Positions 54,163-64,000 of a DNA stretch of 64,000 bases are shown here, piece after piece. Positions within the stretch are counted from its first letter, which is position 1. The number at the start of each line of letters is the position of its first letter. The notes beneath the pieces were generated by a model. That model worked only from the letters and a program-made list of their open reading frames with translations. It made no database searches and was not told where the DNA came from. The translations under genes were made by a program, and so were the position numbers. Origin of the DNA: Przewalskia tangutica (taxonomy: Eukaryota > Streptophyta > Magnoliopsida > Solanales > Solanaceae); contig CM056726.1 of NCBI GenBank assembly GCA_029844215.1, positions 34,093,001 through 34,157,000 on the forward strand, in the 5' to 3' direction.

Positions 54163-56949
54163 TGTTATACCCCGTAGTTCTGACCCTACGTATGAGAGCG
54201 TACGAAAGCATGTAAGACTTAAAATTTTCAAAGGATAGGTTGACGGATTATTCCGGGCGGGTTTTAGTCAACTTTGATGCGGGTTATGACCCGATACATT
54301 GAGAGTTCCTAAGTGTTTCAAAGGCCTAGGGCGTAGTTCGTGGAGTCTAGATTCCAACGCAACCAACCGCTAAATCGATAGGACGTCGGAGTAGAAGTTA
54401 TGAGAATTACAAGTTCGGTCTTGTGATCGGACAATGTTTGGACAAAGCGGCAGCGCGGCGCGGATCTGAGCGCGGCGCCGATCACGAACAGCGCGCGAAA
54501 GTACTAAGTCGCTGAAGTTGCAGAGCCGGAAGCGAGGCGCCGAAAGTTGAGCAGTGCGGAGGTTTGTAGCGCCGGGCGGAAGACATGGCCGGCGGGGATT
54601 TTTGGGCGGAAAGACTTAGGAAAAGTCAGATTTTTCTTTTAAAAGACCTTGGGAGGGTGACAAGTGTCCCCCCCCCCATCTGATTTCTTGCATGCAATAT
54701 ATTGACCAAGTCTTGAAGACTTGGTCATCTTCCAATTTCTCTCTCTCTCTAAAGCTTAAGCTCCCACTTCTCTCTAAAATTCCAAAAGATATTTTAGCCT
54801 TAGGAAAAATCTGAAAAGAGAAAGGCAAGAAGGAAACTTGTGGCTAGCTTGTGAAGGTTGTTGTGGTGGTAATCTTGGAAAGGAGGCTAGCAAAATTGTT
54901 GGAATAAATTTGGCTAAAGCTCTAAGGTAATGGTTCCTCCTTTTTAATTAGTTTTTAGTGTTGCATGTTAAGAAGGAAGAACTTGTGGTAGTAAATTATG
55001 CTCTTAGACTCATTGCATGTAAGAACTATGGTTTGAGTTTGAAGGAATTGGTTAAGAAGATATTATGAGCATGTTGTAGCCTAAAAACTACCTTAGTATT
55101 AATTAGTGAATTGTTGTACCTAATGGGGCAGAATTTTACACACCCAAGTTTAGGTGTTTAATCCCCTTTGAAATGTTGGATTGTTGAGCCTTAAATGTGG
55201 CGTTTGGATGATAAATTCGGCCTTGAGAAAGGTGGCAAAGTATGTAGAAACAAAGGAAATGCTGCCCAATTTTTCATAGAATTTAGTGGCTTTGAGTTTA
55301 GATTATTCTACATTGAAAGTAGAGGTTAATAAACATATCGTGGTTATTTTAGGTTGACATATTACTTGCGGTAGTTTGGACTTAGCAAGTGGATTGATCA
55401 AAAAGGTATGTAGAGCTTTCCTATCTCTTGAGCATGAATAGATGTAACTATGTAGTACGATAGACGTACAAGATTTGGTATTCTTACTTGTTTTAAGTAT
55501 ATAAAGACTTGTGTCGTTTTAAGAATGTATAAGTCCCTTAGTTAGAGGAAAAGTGTAATTTTACTAAAGTGAAGGGTTAGTATAACAACTTTATGGGAAG
55601 TTGGTTTATTAGCTTTATAAAAGATTAATGAGAAGAGATTTACTCTAAGTAAGACAAGTAAGGACAAATGATTTGATTTACGAAAGACAAATTGATTTTA
55701 AGGCATCAATTGCCCAAAGGTTTTATGTAAGAAAAAGAGTCATTTTTAAAAGAATTGAAGTATGTAGTACTTGGGTTAAATTCCCGGTTTTCTTTTATTA
55801 AAGATATGATTAAGTGTCTTAAGTAAACTAAAATGAGAGGGTATATGAACAAGACTAATAAGAAGTTATAAGTCTTCTTAACTTATTTATGATTATGATA
55901 TGATGACAGTTTGAGCTAGGGTAAGAGTATATCTGAGGGGCAAGCCCCAAGATCGTTATATCACCTTCTCCAGGGTAAGAGTATGTCTGAGGGGCAAGCC
56001 CCAAGATCGTCATACCACCTTCTTCAGTGTAAGAGTATATCTGAGGGGCAAGCCCCAAGATCGTTATACCACCGCTTGATGTAAGAGATATATGAGGCAA
56101 GCCCAGATCGTTATACCATCCGCCGGGGTAAGAGTATATCGAGGAAAGTCCCCAAGATCGTTATACCACCATTGCCGTGGATTTGCTACCCACGATGCGA
56201 GGAATACCTCACGCGAGTCCTTATAGGCTTATGCGGGTGAAATAGTCTCACGCGGTAGTCTGACTATCGAGGAATACCTCATGCGGGTCCACAGGACCTA
56301 TGCGGGTGAAATAGTCCCAGGAGTAGGGGTGCTTATTGATACTACGGGTGAGGTACCCTGTTTTGATCCTAAGGCCCCTATTTTATGCAGTATTATATAT
56401 ATATATATATATATACTTGTCACTCTCATTGTTAGTAAGGCATCGTAAAAGGTATTTTATTGTCTTCCATGACTCCAGCTTACTTTTAGACTTATGATAT
56501 CATTATTATAGTATTTTCCAGCTTTACATACTTGGTACATATTGTGTCGACCCCTTCCTGCGTTAAATGTCGCGAGTAGGGTAAGCAGATTGAGGATCCT
56601 CGTTCTTAGGATCACTATTCCGGTGTCAGAATCTCCATTCCTCCGGAAGCTTGTCTATTGGTACGGATATTCCCTGATGTTATAGGTATTTTGTCCATTC
56701 AGGGGTATGGCAGGGCCCTGTCCATACGATTGTTATCTTTAAGTGCGTGGTCACCTATGCGTTTTGGGCTATAAGAACCCGTTGTACTACTATACTTTTG
56801 TTTAAGAATGTTTTATGGAAGGCAGTCTTATCGGCTGGCCAGTGATGTTTACCTTTTTATAAGTTATGTGTTATGTATGTTCCACTGCTATTCTCTGACA
56901 TATACTGCGAGTACCGGTAAGTACCGATCGCGGCCGGTCAGTCGTGACA
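54163..56949 (+). repeat. 5' LTR of element F (2.79 kb)
   Basis: TGTTATACCCCG ... GTCGTGACA. G+C-rich stretch 54450-54600, C9 run near 54668, stem-loop 55136-55162, conserved gtagaaacaaaggaaatgct block at 55245, minisatellite 55920-56165, (AT)n at 56395-56415. Confidence 0.9.
55920..56165. repeat. Minisatellite in the 5' LTR of F, about 54-bp units
   Basis: Five units of taagagtatatctgaggggc plus aagccccaagatcgttatac. Each full unit carries the short inverted repeat GGGGC-AA-GCCCC. The 3' LTR keeps only about two units (63037-63125). Confidence 0.88.
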
Positions 56950-56953
56950 AAAG

Positions 56954-56964
56954 TGGTATCGAGC
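56954..56964 (+). other. Primer binding site of element F
   Basis: TGGTATCGAGC, four bases after the LTR. One base differs or is missing from TGGTATCAGAGC, at a CAG. Confidence 0.8.
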
Positions 56965-57151
56965 GATTAGTCCTCGGAAAGTGTCCACAGGCCGTGTCTA
57001 GTAGAGTCTTGATTATCGGTGTGTATGCGCACATCTATAATCGGGAGGCGCAGGATATTTAGGATTGGTTTCCATTCTTTCACTCTGAGATCGTGCAATA
57101 GAAGTGAGTTATAGGTTGAATCTCCACGATGTTTTCCTTTATGTATCGATT
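56965..57151 (+). other. Element F 5' leader
   Basis: Shares ccgtgtctagtagagtcttg and aggattggtttccattctt with the leaders of A and C (there on minus). Confidence 0.8.
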
Positions 57152-58480
57152 ATGCCTCGCGCAGGCAACCGCGCCCCGAAGGCAAAGCGGTGAGAGTCTT
57201 GCTAGTGGGACGCGGAAGTCACGATACGAGCCATCCTTACGAGATGATGTTTAGGCGGCGAGTTCCGTCGTCGCCGCCTCGAAGAGTTCGAGGCAGCGGA
57301 CGCGGCTCGAGACCGCGATGCAGAGCCTCGATCCCGATCGAAGTGCGAGTACAGATTACGAGAGCAGTTCGATTCTTGACCAGCATAGTGGCGGCGCCGG
57401 CAAGCGAGCGGCGGCAACCCTGGCCGGCGATTCTGGATTCATGATTTCTTGGGTTGTCACCCACCCGAGTTCTATGGTTCGAGATTTGAGGAGGATCCGC
57501 AGGAGTTTGTCCGGCGATTCTGACGGACCATGCAGTCCTTAGGGCATCGGGGGTGATGCATTATACTAGCTTCTACGGTTCTGCGATATTGCGTTGAACC
57601 CGGTTTGAGTCATGGGTATTGTCGAGGGTGAGGATGCTCTTCCCGGTGATTGGGAGGAGTTCACGGAGGCGTTCTAGACCACTTCTTGCCTCACGAGGTG
57701 AGGAGAGCCAGCGTAGATAGGTTCTTGACCTTGAGACGGGACGGGAGGACTATCGGGAGTCTGACACTGAGTTCGACTCGCTTGGCGAATATCGCATACC
57801 ATAGTAGGCGACATGGCGAGCGGGGTTCATCGATATGTGATGAGGTTAGACCGTCATATGATTCTGCATGCTTGGGGTGGCTCTTCACCCGAGGATGGAT
57901 ATTGCCGGAGATGCGGCGTCTGCGAGATTGAGGAGCGAGAGCGAGGATCGGCTAGATTTGGGCGGCCAAGAGGCGAGGCAGCGAGCTCGAGGCGATTTCA
58001 GCGGCGGCCTCGGCGTGAACTAGGTCCAAATTCTAGCAGCCTGAAGTGCTCCTTCTCGATTTTCCGGCGGGAGAATCGTCGCGAGGTTATTCGAGCGAGC
58101 GGGCTCGGGACTTGAGTTTCGAGGCGAGACCGGCGCTGTCGAGACCACCTACCTCTCGGTGTGTTCGATGCGGTAGGTCTCATCCGGCGAAGTGTCATAT
58201 GGGTTGAGCATGTTACTCTTGTAGCAGCAGGGCCATCCCGAAGAAGGATTGTTCGTCCTTAGGCGGCGGGAGGCGTTACGGTTCGGCCGGCGAGTGCATT
58301 CTTTGGATCTTCATCTTCGATGGTTAGACGCCCCGGAGGGCAGGGTACTTATGGGCCAGCAGGCCGCGGCAGAGGTCGTGGTAGGGGTTCCAATTCTAGC
58401 GGTCCTCAGAACCGCATATATGCTATGTCGGTCGGCGAGGACGGGGCGTCACGGATGTCGCGGGTACATTATTGGTTTCT
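57152..58480 (+). pseudogene. Element F gag
   Basis: Start ATG 57152 (MPRAGNRAPKAKR, then TGA), the basic N-terminus shared with A and C. The capsid region 57240-57860 is recognisable by similarity to A at nucleotide level (agtctgacactgagttcgac, cataggcgacatgg-like words) but broken. The zinc-knuckle area 58160-58240 reads CGRSHPAKCH, then ACYSCSRAIPKKD. A Gly/Arg-rich linker follows (GRGRGRGSNSSGPQNRIYAM at 58375-58435). Confidence 0.75.
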
Positions 58481-58945
58481 TCTTTGTGATGTATATGCTT
58501 TGATAGATCCGAGTTCTACCTTGTCCTACATATCTCCTCATATTGCCGATAGAATAGGGATAGAGCCGAGTTCATAAGACCTTTTGAGGTGGCTACGCCC
58601 GATGAGTGATTCGGTGGTAGCTGAGTGGGTGTATAAGACTTGCCCTGTGACTATAGATAGCCGTCAGACTCTAGCCGACTTGATAGAGTTGGATATGACA
58701 GACTTTGATGTGATTATGGATATGGATTGGCTAGCATCTTGCTATGCCAACGTGGGCTATGAGAGAGATTAGTTCGGTTCGGTTTCTGGTGAGGTTATCG
58801 AGTGGAAGGGAATCTTGCATCGCCGAGGTAAGTTTATTTCTTACCTCAAGGCTAGGAAGATGGTGCGGAAGGGTATATCTACCATCCGGTTGGGTATTCG
58901 ACATCGAGGTGAGTCAGGACCTTGATCGATCCGGTTGTTAGAGAG
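58480..58945 (+). pseudogene. Element F aspartic protease
   Basis: LCDVYALIDPSSTLSYISPH (active site DPSST; A has DPGST), IADRIGIEPSS, then in another frame IELDMTDFDVIMDMDWLASC. Frameshifts at about 58577 and 58770. Confidence 0.82.
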
Positions 58946-59620
58946 TTTCGGGCGTATTCCCAGACGAGCTTAGGGTATCCCTCGAGAGGAGATTGAGTTT
59001 TGTATTGATTTGGCGCGGACACTCGGCCGATATCTATTCGCCATACAGGATGGCACCGCCGAGTTGAAGGAATTGAAGGACCACGGTGAAAGATTTCTTT
59101 GGAGAAAAGCTTTATTAGGCAGTGTTTCTCCCAGGAGCACGGTGTTATTTGTAAAGAAGAAGGATGGGGCCTGCGTATGTGTATTGATTACAAGCGGCTA
59201 AACAAGGTAACTATCAAGCAGATATCCCTCCCGGGATTGACGATTTGTTTGACCCGATTGCGGGGTGCAAAGTGTTTTTCCAAGATAGACTGCGATGCAG
59301 TTATCATCAGTGCGAGTTAGAGATAGATATCCCAAAGCGCATTCGGGACCGGTATGGGCACTATGAGTTCAGGTGATGTCTTTCGGGTTGACAGCGCCCA
59401 GCGATATTCATGGATTTGATGAATAGGGTGTTGAGCCACTCTTGGATATGTTCGTTATAGTGTTTATTGATGATATCTTGGTATATTCGCGCCTGAGCGA
59501 GGAGCATACATATCATTTGAGGCGGTTTTGGGAGTCCTCGAGGCCGCGATTGTATGCAAGTTCTCGAAGTCACGAGTTAGTTGGCGTCGGTGGCTTTCTT
59601 AGGGCATTTTATCGGGCGAT
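58946..59620 (+). pseudogene. Element F reverse transcriptase
   Basis: Patches in three frames: VLFVKKKDG and LRMCIDYKRLNKVTIKQ (59140-59220), GAKCFSKID (59265), then MDMFVIVFIDDILVYSR (catalytic FIDD, 59442-59495) and EEHTYHLRR. Text between the patches aligns to A only if many one- to three-base gaps are allowed. Confidence 0.8.
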
Positions 59621-59639
59621 GATATTGGGTTGATCTGGC

Positions 59640-60440
59640 GAAGATTGAAGCGATCAAGACTTGGCGGACCACTACACGCGGAGTGCGCGGCTTTGGGCCT
59701 TGCGAGTTATTATCGGAGGTTTGTAGAAGTTTGCTTCTATCTCGGCACCTTTGACTAAGTGACTCGGAAGCGGCTATGTTCGGTGGGACGGATACTTGTG
59801 AGAAAGTTTCCGGTTGCTAAAGGAGAAGTTGGCCGCCCGATTCTTACTCTTCCGAGGGCTTAGATGGATATGTGGTTTATTGTGGCCAGCGTCGGTGTCG
59901 GGCTTGAGTGCGTCTTGATGCGGCCGGCAAGGTTATAGCTTATGCATCTCGGCGGCTTAGGAAGCATGAGAAGAACTATCCACATGACTTGGAGTTGGCG
60001 TGATGATTCATGCCTTGAAGATCCGGAGACATTATTTATATGGAGTTCATGTGGATATTTACACGACCACAAGAGTCTCGGTACATATTCAGCCGGAGGA
60101 GTTGAACTTGCGGCGAGAGGCGGTGGTTGGAGCTACTTAAGGATTACGATGTTAATATTCTATACCACCGGGAAGGCGATGTAGTTGCGGATGTCCTTAG
60201 TCGCGGATCGATGGGTAGTGCATGCGATGTTCAACTAGAGAAGAGGATATGGTCCGGAGTTACATCATTAGCGAGCCTTGGGGTTCGTTTGGTTGATTAC
60301 GATAGTGATGGAATTCGGGTTCGAGAGGTTGTCGAGTCTTATCGTCGAGGAGGTGAAGGCGATAGTATGAGGATCCGATTTTGGTACGATGCAGAGATGT
60401 CATTTGTTGAGAAGAGAGAGTCTATTTGAGGTAGCGCTGA
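59640..60440 (+). pseudogene. Element F RNase H
   Basis: SYYRRFVE (59704), then HDLELA (59985), VHVDIYT (60050), MELLKDYDVNILYHREGDVV and ADVLSRGSMGSACDVQL (60127-60235), SLASLGVRLVDYDSDGIRVR (60265-60330). Order and spacing equal those of A. Confidence 0.78.
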
Positions 60441-61290
60441 TAGGGTGCTAAGATTTGAGGCGGTTGTGTGTTCCCGATGTAGCGAGGACTTCGTCGGCGG
60501 TTCAGGGAGGCACACGGTGCTCGTTATTCTATTCATCCGGTCGACTAAGATGTATCATGACCTCGAATCGTGTATTAGTAGGATGGCCTTAGCGGGGCGT
60601 TGCGAGTTCGTGGCGCAGTGCGAATTGTCGGCCGAGTTAAGATTGAGCACGAAGCGGTGGCATTGCGAGCTATTGATATTCGACTTGGAAGTGGGAGGTG
60701 ATAAATATGGATTTTATTACGGGGCTACCTACCACTCGGAGGAAGCATGATTCCATTTGGGTGATTGTCGACGGTGGCGAAATCACCCATTTTCTTCCGA
60801 TCGAGCGACGTTCTCGGTGAGACTATGCGGATTATATATTAGAGAGATTGTGAGGCGCGAGTCGGTGTCGATTATATCGAGATAGAGGATCGGTTCTCGG
60901 CTAACTTCCGGAGGTCTTTTGAAGGGATTAGGGACAGGTGAGTCTCGATCTGACGTTTCATCCTCGTGACCGACGGGCGGTAGCGCACTATCGGACACTC
61001 GAGGATATCTTTGCGGTCTTGTGTTATTGATTTGAGGTAGTGGGAGGATCATTTGCCTCTTGTGGAATTTGCTTACAACAACGGCTACCATTCCGGTATT
61101 CGAATGGCGCCTTATGAGGCCTTATACGGGAGGAAGTGCAGTCACCGATAGGCTGGTTCGAGTGGGAGAAGTTCGATTAGTCGGGCGGACTTAGTTCAGT
61201 GACGATGGATAAGGTGAAGCTTATCCAGAGCGGTTGTTGGCGGCTCGAGTCGGCGAAGTCGTATCACGGATCATCGGCGTCGACACTTGT
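60440..61290 (+). pseudogene. Element F integrase core
   Basis: Zinc-finger traces HPVSTKMYHDL (60530) and, later, DSIWVIVD (60750), THFLPIE (60788) and EFAYNNGYHSGIRMAPYEAL (61068), then YGRKC. The DDE residues cannot all be placed because of indels. Confidence 0.75.
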
Positions 61291-61299
61291 AATTTGAGA

Positions 61300-61730
61300 T
61301 AGATGATTGGGTTTTTCTAAAGGTATCGCCCATGAAGGCGTGATGAGATTTGGAAAGAAGAAGCTTAGCCCAGTACATTGGGTCGTATCAGTTGTCCGTA
61401 GGGTAGGCGGGGTTGCTATGAGTTAGATCTGCCGTCCGATTTGGGCGGTACATCCGATTTTCCATGTGTCCATGTTGCGGAAATGTATTGGAGATCCATC
61501 TAGAGTGCACCGGTTCATGATGTCCAAGTGACGGAGGAGTTATCGTATGAGAGAGTCCCATAGCGATACTCGATCGTCGAGTTAGACGACTTCGGACGAA
61601 AGACGTGGCTTCGTCGAGGTCTATGGCGGAACGAGCAGGAGGAAATGACGTGGGAGCAGAGGATGACATGATGAAGAAGTACCCTCACTTATTTCCTATA
61701 CCTCCAGGTAACCCACTTTCCTGCTTGTTA
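61300..61730 (+). pseudogene. Element F integrase C-terminus with chromodomain-like end
   Basis: FLKVSPMKA (61312), ILDRRVRRLRTKDVAS (61567), then DDMMKKYPHLFPIPPGNPLS (61664). Same end as A (DDMKKKYLHLFPVPPGNS). Confidence 0.75.
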
Positions 61731-61839
61731 GTTTTGATTTGGCATTTACGCTTCAGTATGTTGTGACTCGTGGAGCTTCTTTATTTGCAAAAGAATAGTT
61801 AAGAGGGTCTATGCCGATGTTGTGATTTGAGTAAGCCTA

Positions 61840-61875
61840 GAAGGAACATTCGGGACGAATGTTTCTAAGGGAGAA
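61840..61875 (+). other. Polypurine tract of element F
   Basis: gaacattcgggacgaatgtt, then ctaagggagaa before TGTTATACCC at 61876. Confidence 0.78.
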
Positions 61876-63897
61876 TGTTATACCCGTAGTTCTGACCCTA
61901 CGTGTGAGGCGTCTGAAGCATGTAAGACTTAAAATTTTCAAAGGATAGGTTGTGGATTATTAAGGCGGGTTTTAGTCAACTTTGATGCGGGTTATGACCC
62001 GATACATTGAGAGTTCCTAAGTGTTTCAAAGGCCTGGCGTAGTTCGTGAGTCTAGATTCCAACGCAACCAACCGCTAAATCGATAGGGCGTCGTAGTAGA
62101 AAGTTATGAGAATTACAAGTTCGGTCGTGATCGGACAGAAATGTATTTCGGACAAAGCGGCAGGGCATGCGGCGCGGATGCGAGGGCATGGCGCCAAAAA
62201 TCTTGAGGGTCACTGAAGTTGCAGCGCCGGGGCGCCGGGAAGCAGGGCCGCGGCGCCGAAAGTTTAGAGAGGCTGCGGAGGTTTCAGGGCCGCGGCGCCG
62301 AGGCGGGATTTTTGGGCGGAAAGACTTAGGAAAAGTCAGATTTTTCTTTTAAAAGACCTTGGGAGGGTGACAAGTGTCCCCCCCATCTGATTTCTTGCAT
62401 GCAATATATTGACCAAGTCTTGAAGACTTGGTCATCTTCCAATTTCTCTCTCTCTCTAAAGCTTAAGCTCCCACTTCTCTCTAAAATTCCAAAAGATATT
62501 TTAGCCTTAGGAAAAATCTGAAAAGAGAAAGGCAAGAAGGAAACTTGTGGCTAGCTTGTGAAGGTTGTTGTGGTGGTAATCTTGGAAAGGAGGCTAGCAA
62601 AATTGTTGGAATAAATTTGGCTAAAGCTCTAAGGTAATGGTTCCTCCTTTTTAATTAGTTTTTAGTGTTGCATGTTAAGAAGGAAGAACTTGTGGTAGTA
62701 AATTATGCTCTTAGACTCATTGCATGTAAGAACTATGGCTTGAATGTGAAGGAATTGGTTAAGAAGATATTATGAGCATGTTGTAGCCTAAAAACTACCT
62801 TAGTATTAATTAGTGAATTGTTGTACCTACTGGGGCAGAATTTTACACACCCAAGTTTAGGTGTGTAATCCCCTTTGAAATGTTGGATTGTTGAGCCTTA
62901 AATGTGGCGTTTGGATGATAAATTCGGCCTTGAGAAAGGTGGCAAAGTATGTGGAAATAAAGGAAATGCTGCCCAATTTTTCATAGAATTTAGTGGCTTT
63001 GAGTTTAGATTATTCTACATTGAAAGTAGAGGTTAATATCTGAGGGGCAAGCCCCAAGATCGTTATACCATCTGCTTCAGGGTAAGAGTATATCTGAGGG
63101 GAAAGTCCCCAATATCGTTATACCACCTGTTCCGTGGATTTGCTACCCACGATGCGAGGAATACCTCATGTGAGTCCTTATGGGCTTATGCGGGTGAAAT
63201 AGTCCCATGCGGTAGTCTGACTATGCGAGGAATACCTCATGCGGGTCCACGGGACTATCACGGGTGAAATAGTCCCGGGAGTAGGGGTGCTTATTGATAC
63301 TACAGGCGAGGTACCTGTTTTGATCCTAAGGCCCTATTTTATGCATTATTATATATATATATATACTTGTCACTCATTGTTAGTAAGGCAAGTAAAGGTA
63401 TTTTATTGTCTTCCATGACTCAGACTACTTTTAGACTTATGATATCATTATTATAGTATTTTCGACTTTACATACTTGGTACATATTGTGTCGACCCTTC
63501 TCGGCTGCGTTAAATCTGCGCAGGTGGTAATCGTCAGTTGAGGATCCTCTTTCTTAGGATCACTATTCCGGTGTCAGAAGCTCCATTCTTCCGTAAGCTT
63601 GTCTATTGGTACGGATATTCCCTCATGCTATAGGTATGTTGTCCATTCAGGGGTATGGCGGGGCCCTGTCCATACGATTGTTATCTTTAAGTGCGTGGTC
63701 ACTATGTGTTTTGGGCTATAAGAACCCGTTGTACTACTATACTTTTGTTTAAGAATGTTTTATGGAAAGCGGCACTTATCGGTGGCGGTGATGTTTACCT
63801 TTTTATAAGTTATGTGTTATGTATGTTCATTGCTATTCTCTCGACATATACTGACAGGTACCGGTAGGTACCGATCGCGGACCGAGTCGGTCGTATG
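61876..63897 (+). repeat. 3' LTR of element F, internally deleted (2.0 kb)
   Basis: It aligns with the 5' LTR except for a gap: gaggttaata at 63026-63035 jumps from about 55330 to about 56038 of the 5' LTR, removing about 0.7 kb and most of the minisatellite. The end is blurred (ggtcgtatg instead of gtcgtgaca). The perfect stem-loop is at 62843-62868. Confidence 0.88.
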
Positions 63898-63902
63898 ATT
63901 TA

Positions 63903-64000
63903 GTTCTCTTTGGTAAGGGAACTTGAACTTTTTCTAGGCAACCCCACACTTTCATCTTTTTGAAAGTATGCAATCTTCTTTTCCATAATTCATAGGGAGA
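63903..64000 (-). pseudogene. Element G integrase C-terminal piece right of element F
   Basis: Minus strand: SPYELWKRRLHTFKKMKVWG and CLEKVQVPLPKRTK, the conserved end of the copia integrase, running off the window. Confidence 0.85.

Larger units (their letters stand above)
54163..63897 (+). mobile_element. Element F: Ty3/gypsy (Tekay/Del-type) retrotransposon, heavily corrupted
   Basis: 5' LTR 54163-56949, primer site 56954-56964, leader, gag from 57152, protease, RT, RNase H, integrase to about 61730, polypurine tract 61864-61875, 3' LTR 61876-63897. It is closest to A by protein. Small indels are so dense in the internal part that hardly any ORF exceeds 100 codons. The 3' LTR lacks about 0.7 kb present in the 5' LTR. 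Confidence 0.88.
51073..64000 (-). mobile_element. Element G: Ty1/copia retrotransposon, split by gypsy element F, 5' end outside window
   Basis: Minus strand: integrase end at 63903-64000, continued at 54157 downward with linker, RT and RNase H to about 52278, a 0.56-kb 3' untranslated stretch, polypurine tract at 51714-51728 and 3' LTR at about 51073-51713. The frame across F joins LPKRTK (right) to LGPKIVDCIYIG (left), the usual copia integrase end. The left LTR boundary is approximate. Confidence 0.82.

Noticed and set aside
57190..58198. Several Arg-rich ORFs on both strands
   Set aside because: Shadows of the G+C-rich, indel-ridden gag of element F.

Overview
The window is plant nuclear DNA, most likely from a nightshade (Solanaceae). 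Nearly all of it is LTR retrotransposon sequence: Ty3/gypsy chromoviruses of the Tekay/Del type with LTRs of 2 to 3.7 kb and tRNA-iMet primer sites, plus two Ty1/copia elements, one hAT transposon, one Tourist-like MITE and the tail of a SINE that resembles the Solanaceae TS family. The only trace of a cellular gene is a broken IBR5-like dual-specificity phosphatase. The family call is inference from the SINE and the LTR types; no species can be named.

Positions 1-39836 are one stack of insertions inside insertions, resolved by 5-bp target-site duplications (TSDs). Outermost is E (minus strand; its left end lies outside the window). A (minus, 1832-34899, TSD atatt) sits in E. D, a solo LTR (plus, 7953-32054, TSD atagt/atagc), sits in the 5' leader of A. 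C (minus, 8617-29233, TSD taaaa), a gag-remnant-only element with 3.7-kb LTRs, sits in D. B (plus, 11207-22552, TSD cttat) sits in the left LTR of C. B is the youngest, with nearly identical LTRs. Every coding region is broken by stops or frameshifts, although B has long readable stretches of RT, RNase H and integrase.

Positions 39837-51072 are the remains of a gene neighbourhood. There is a spacer with alternating inverted modules, a 310-bp MITE, and then the start codon and first 11 codons of the IBR5-like gene. These are cut by copia element H (41402-50034, minus), which itself carries a degenerate hAT transposon (about 41790-45198). Beyond H lie the 3' end of a SINE and two further phosphatase exons (50114-50176 and 50502-50624). 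The two ends of H lie in different parts of the gene, and its LTRs are diverged and lack a TSD, so H may be a chimera that deleted the middle exons.

Positions 51073-64000 are copia element G (minus, running off the right end), split by gypsy element F (plus, 54163-63897).

Points that stand out: a small ORF conserved between the primer site and gag in B and E; a leader downstream of the primer site shared by A, C and F (a candidate packaging signal); a covarying stem-loop in the LTRs of C, D and F; a different minisatellite in each gypsy LTR family; a 119-bp near-perfect palindrome in D; and clusters of motif-linked sequence differences that may be assembly or base-calling errors at methylated sites.
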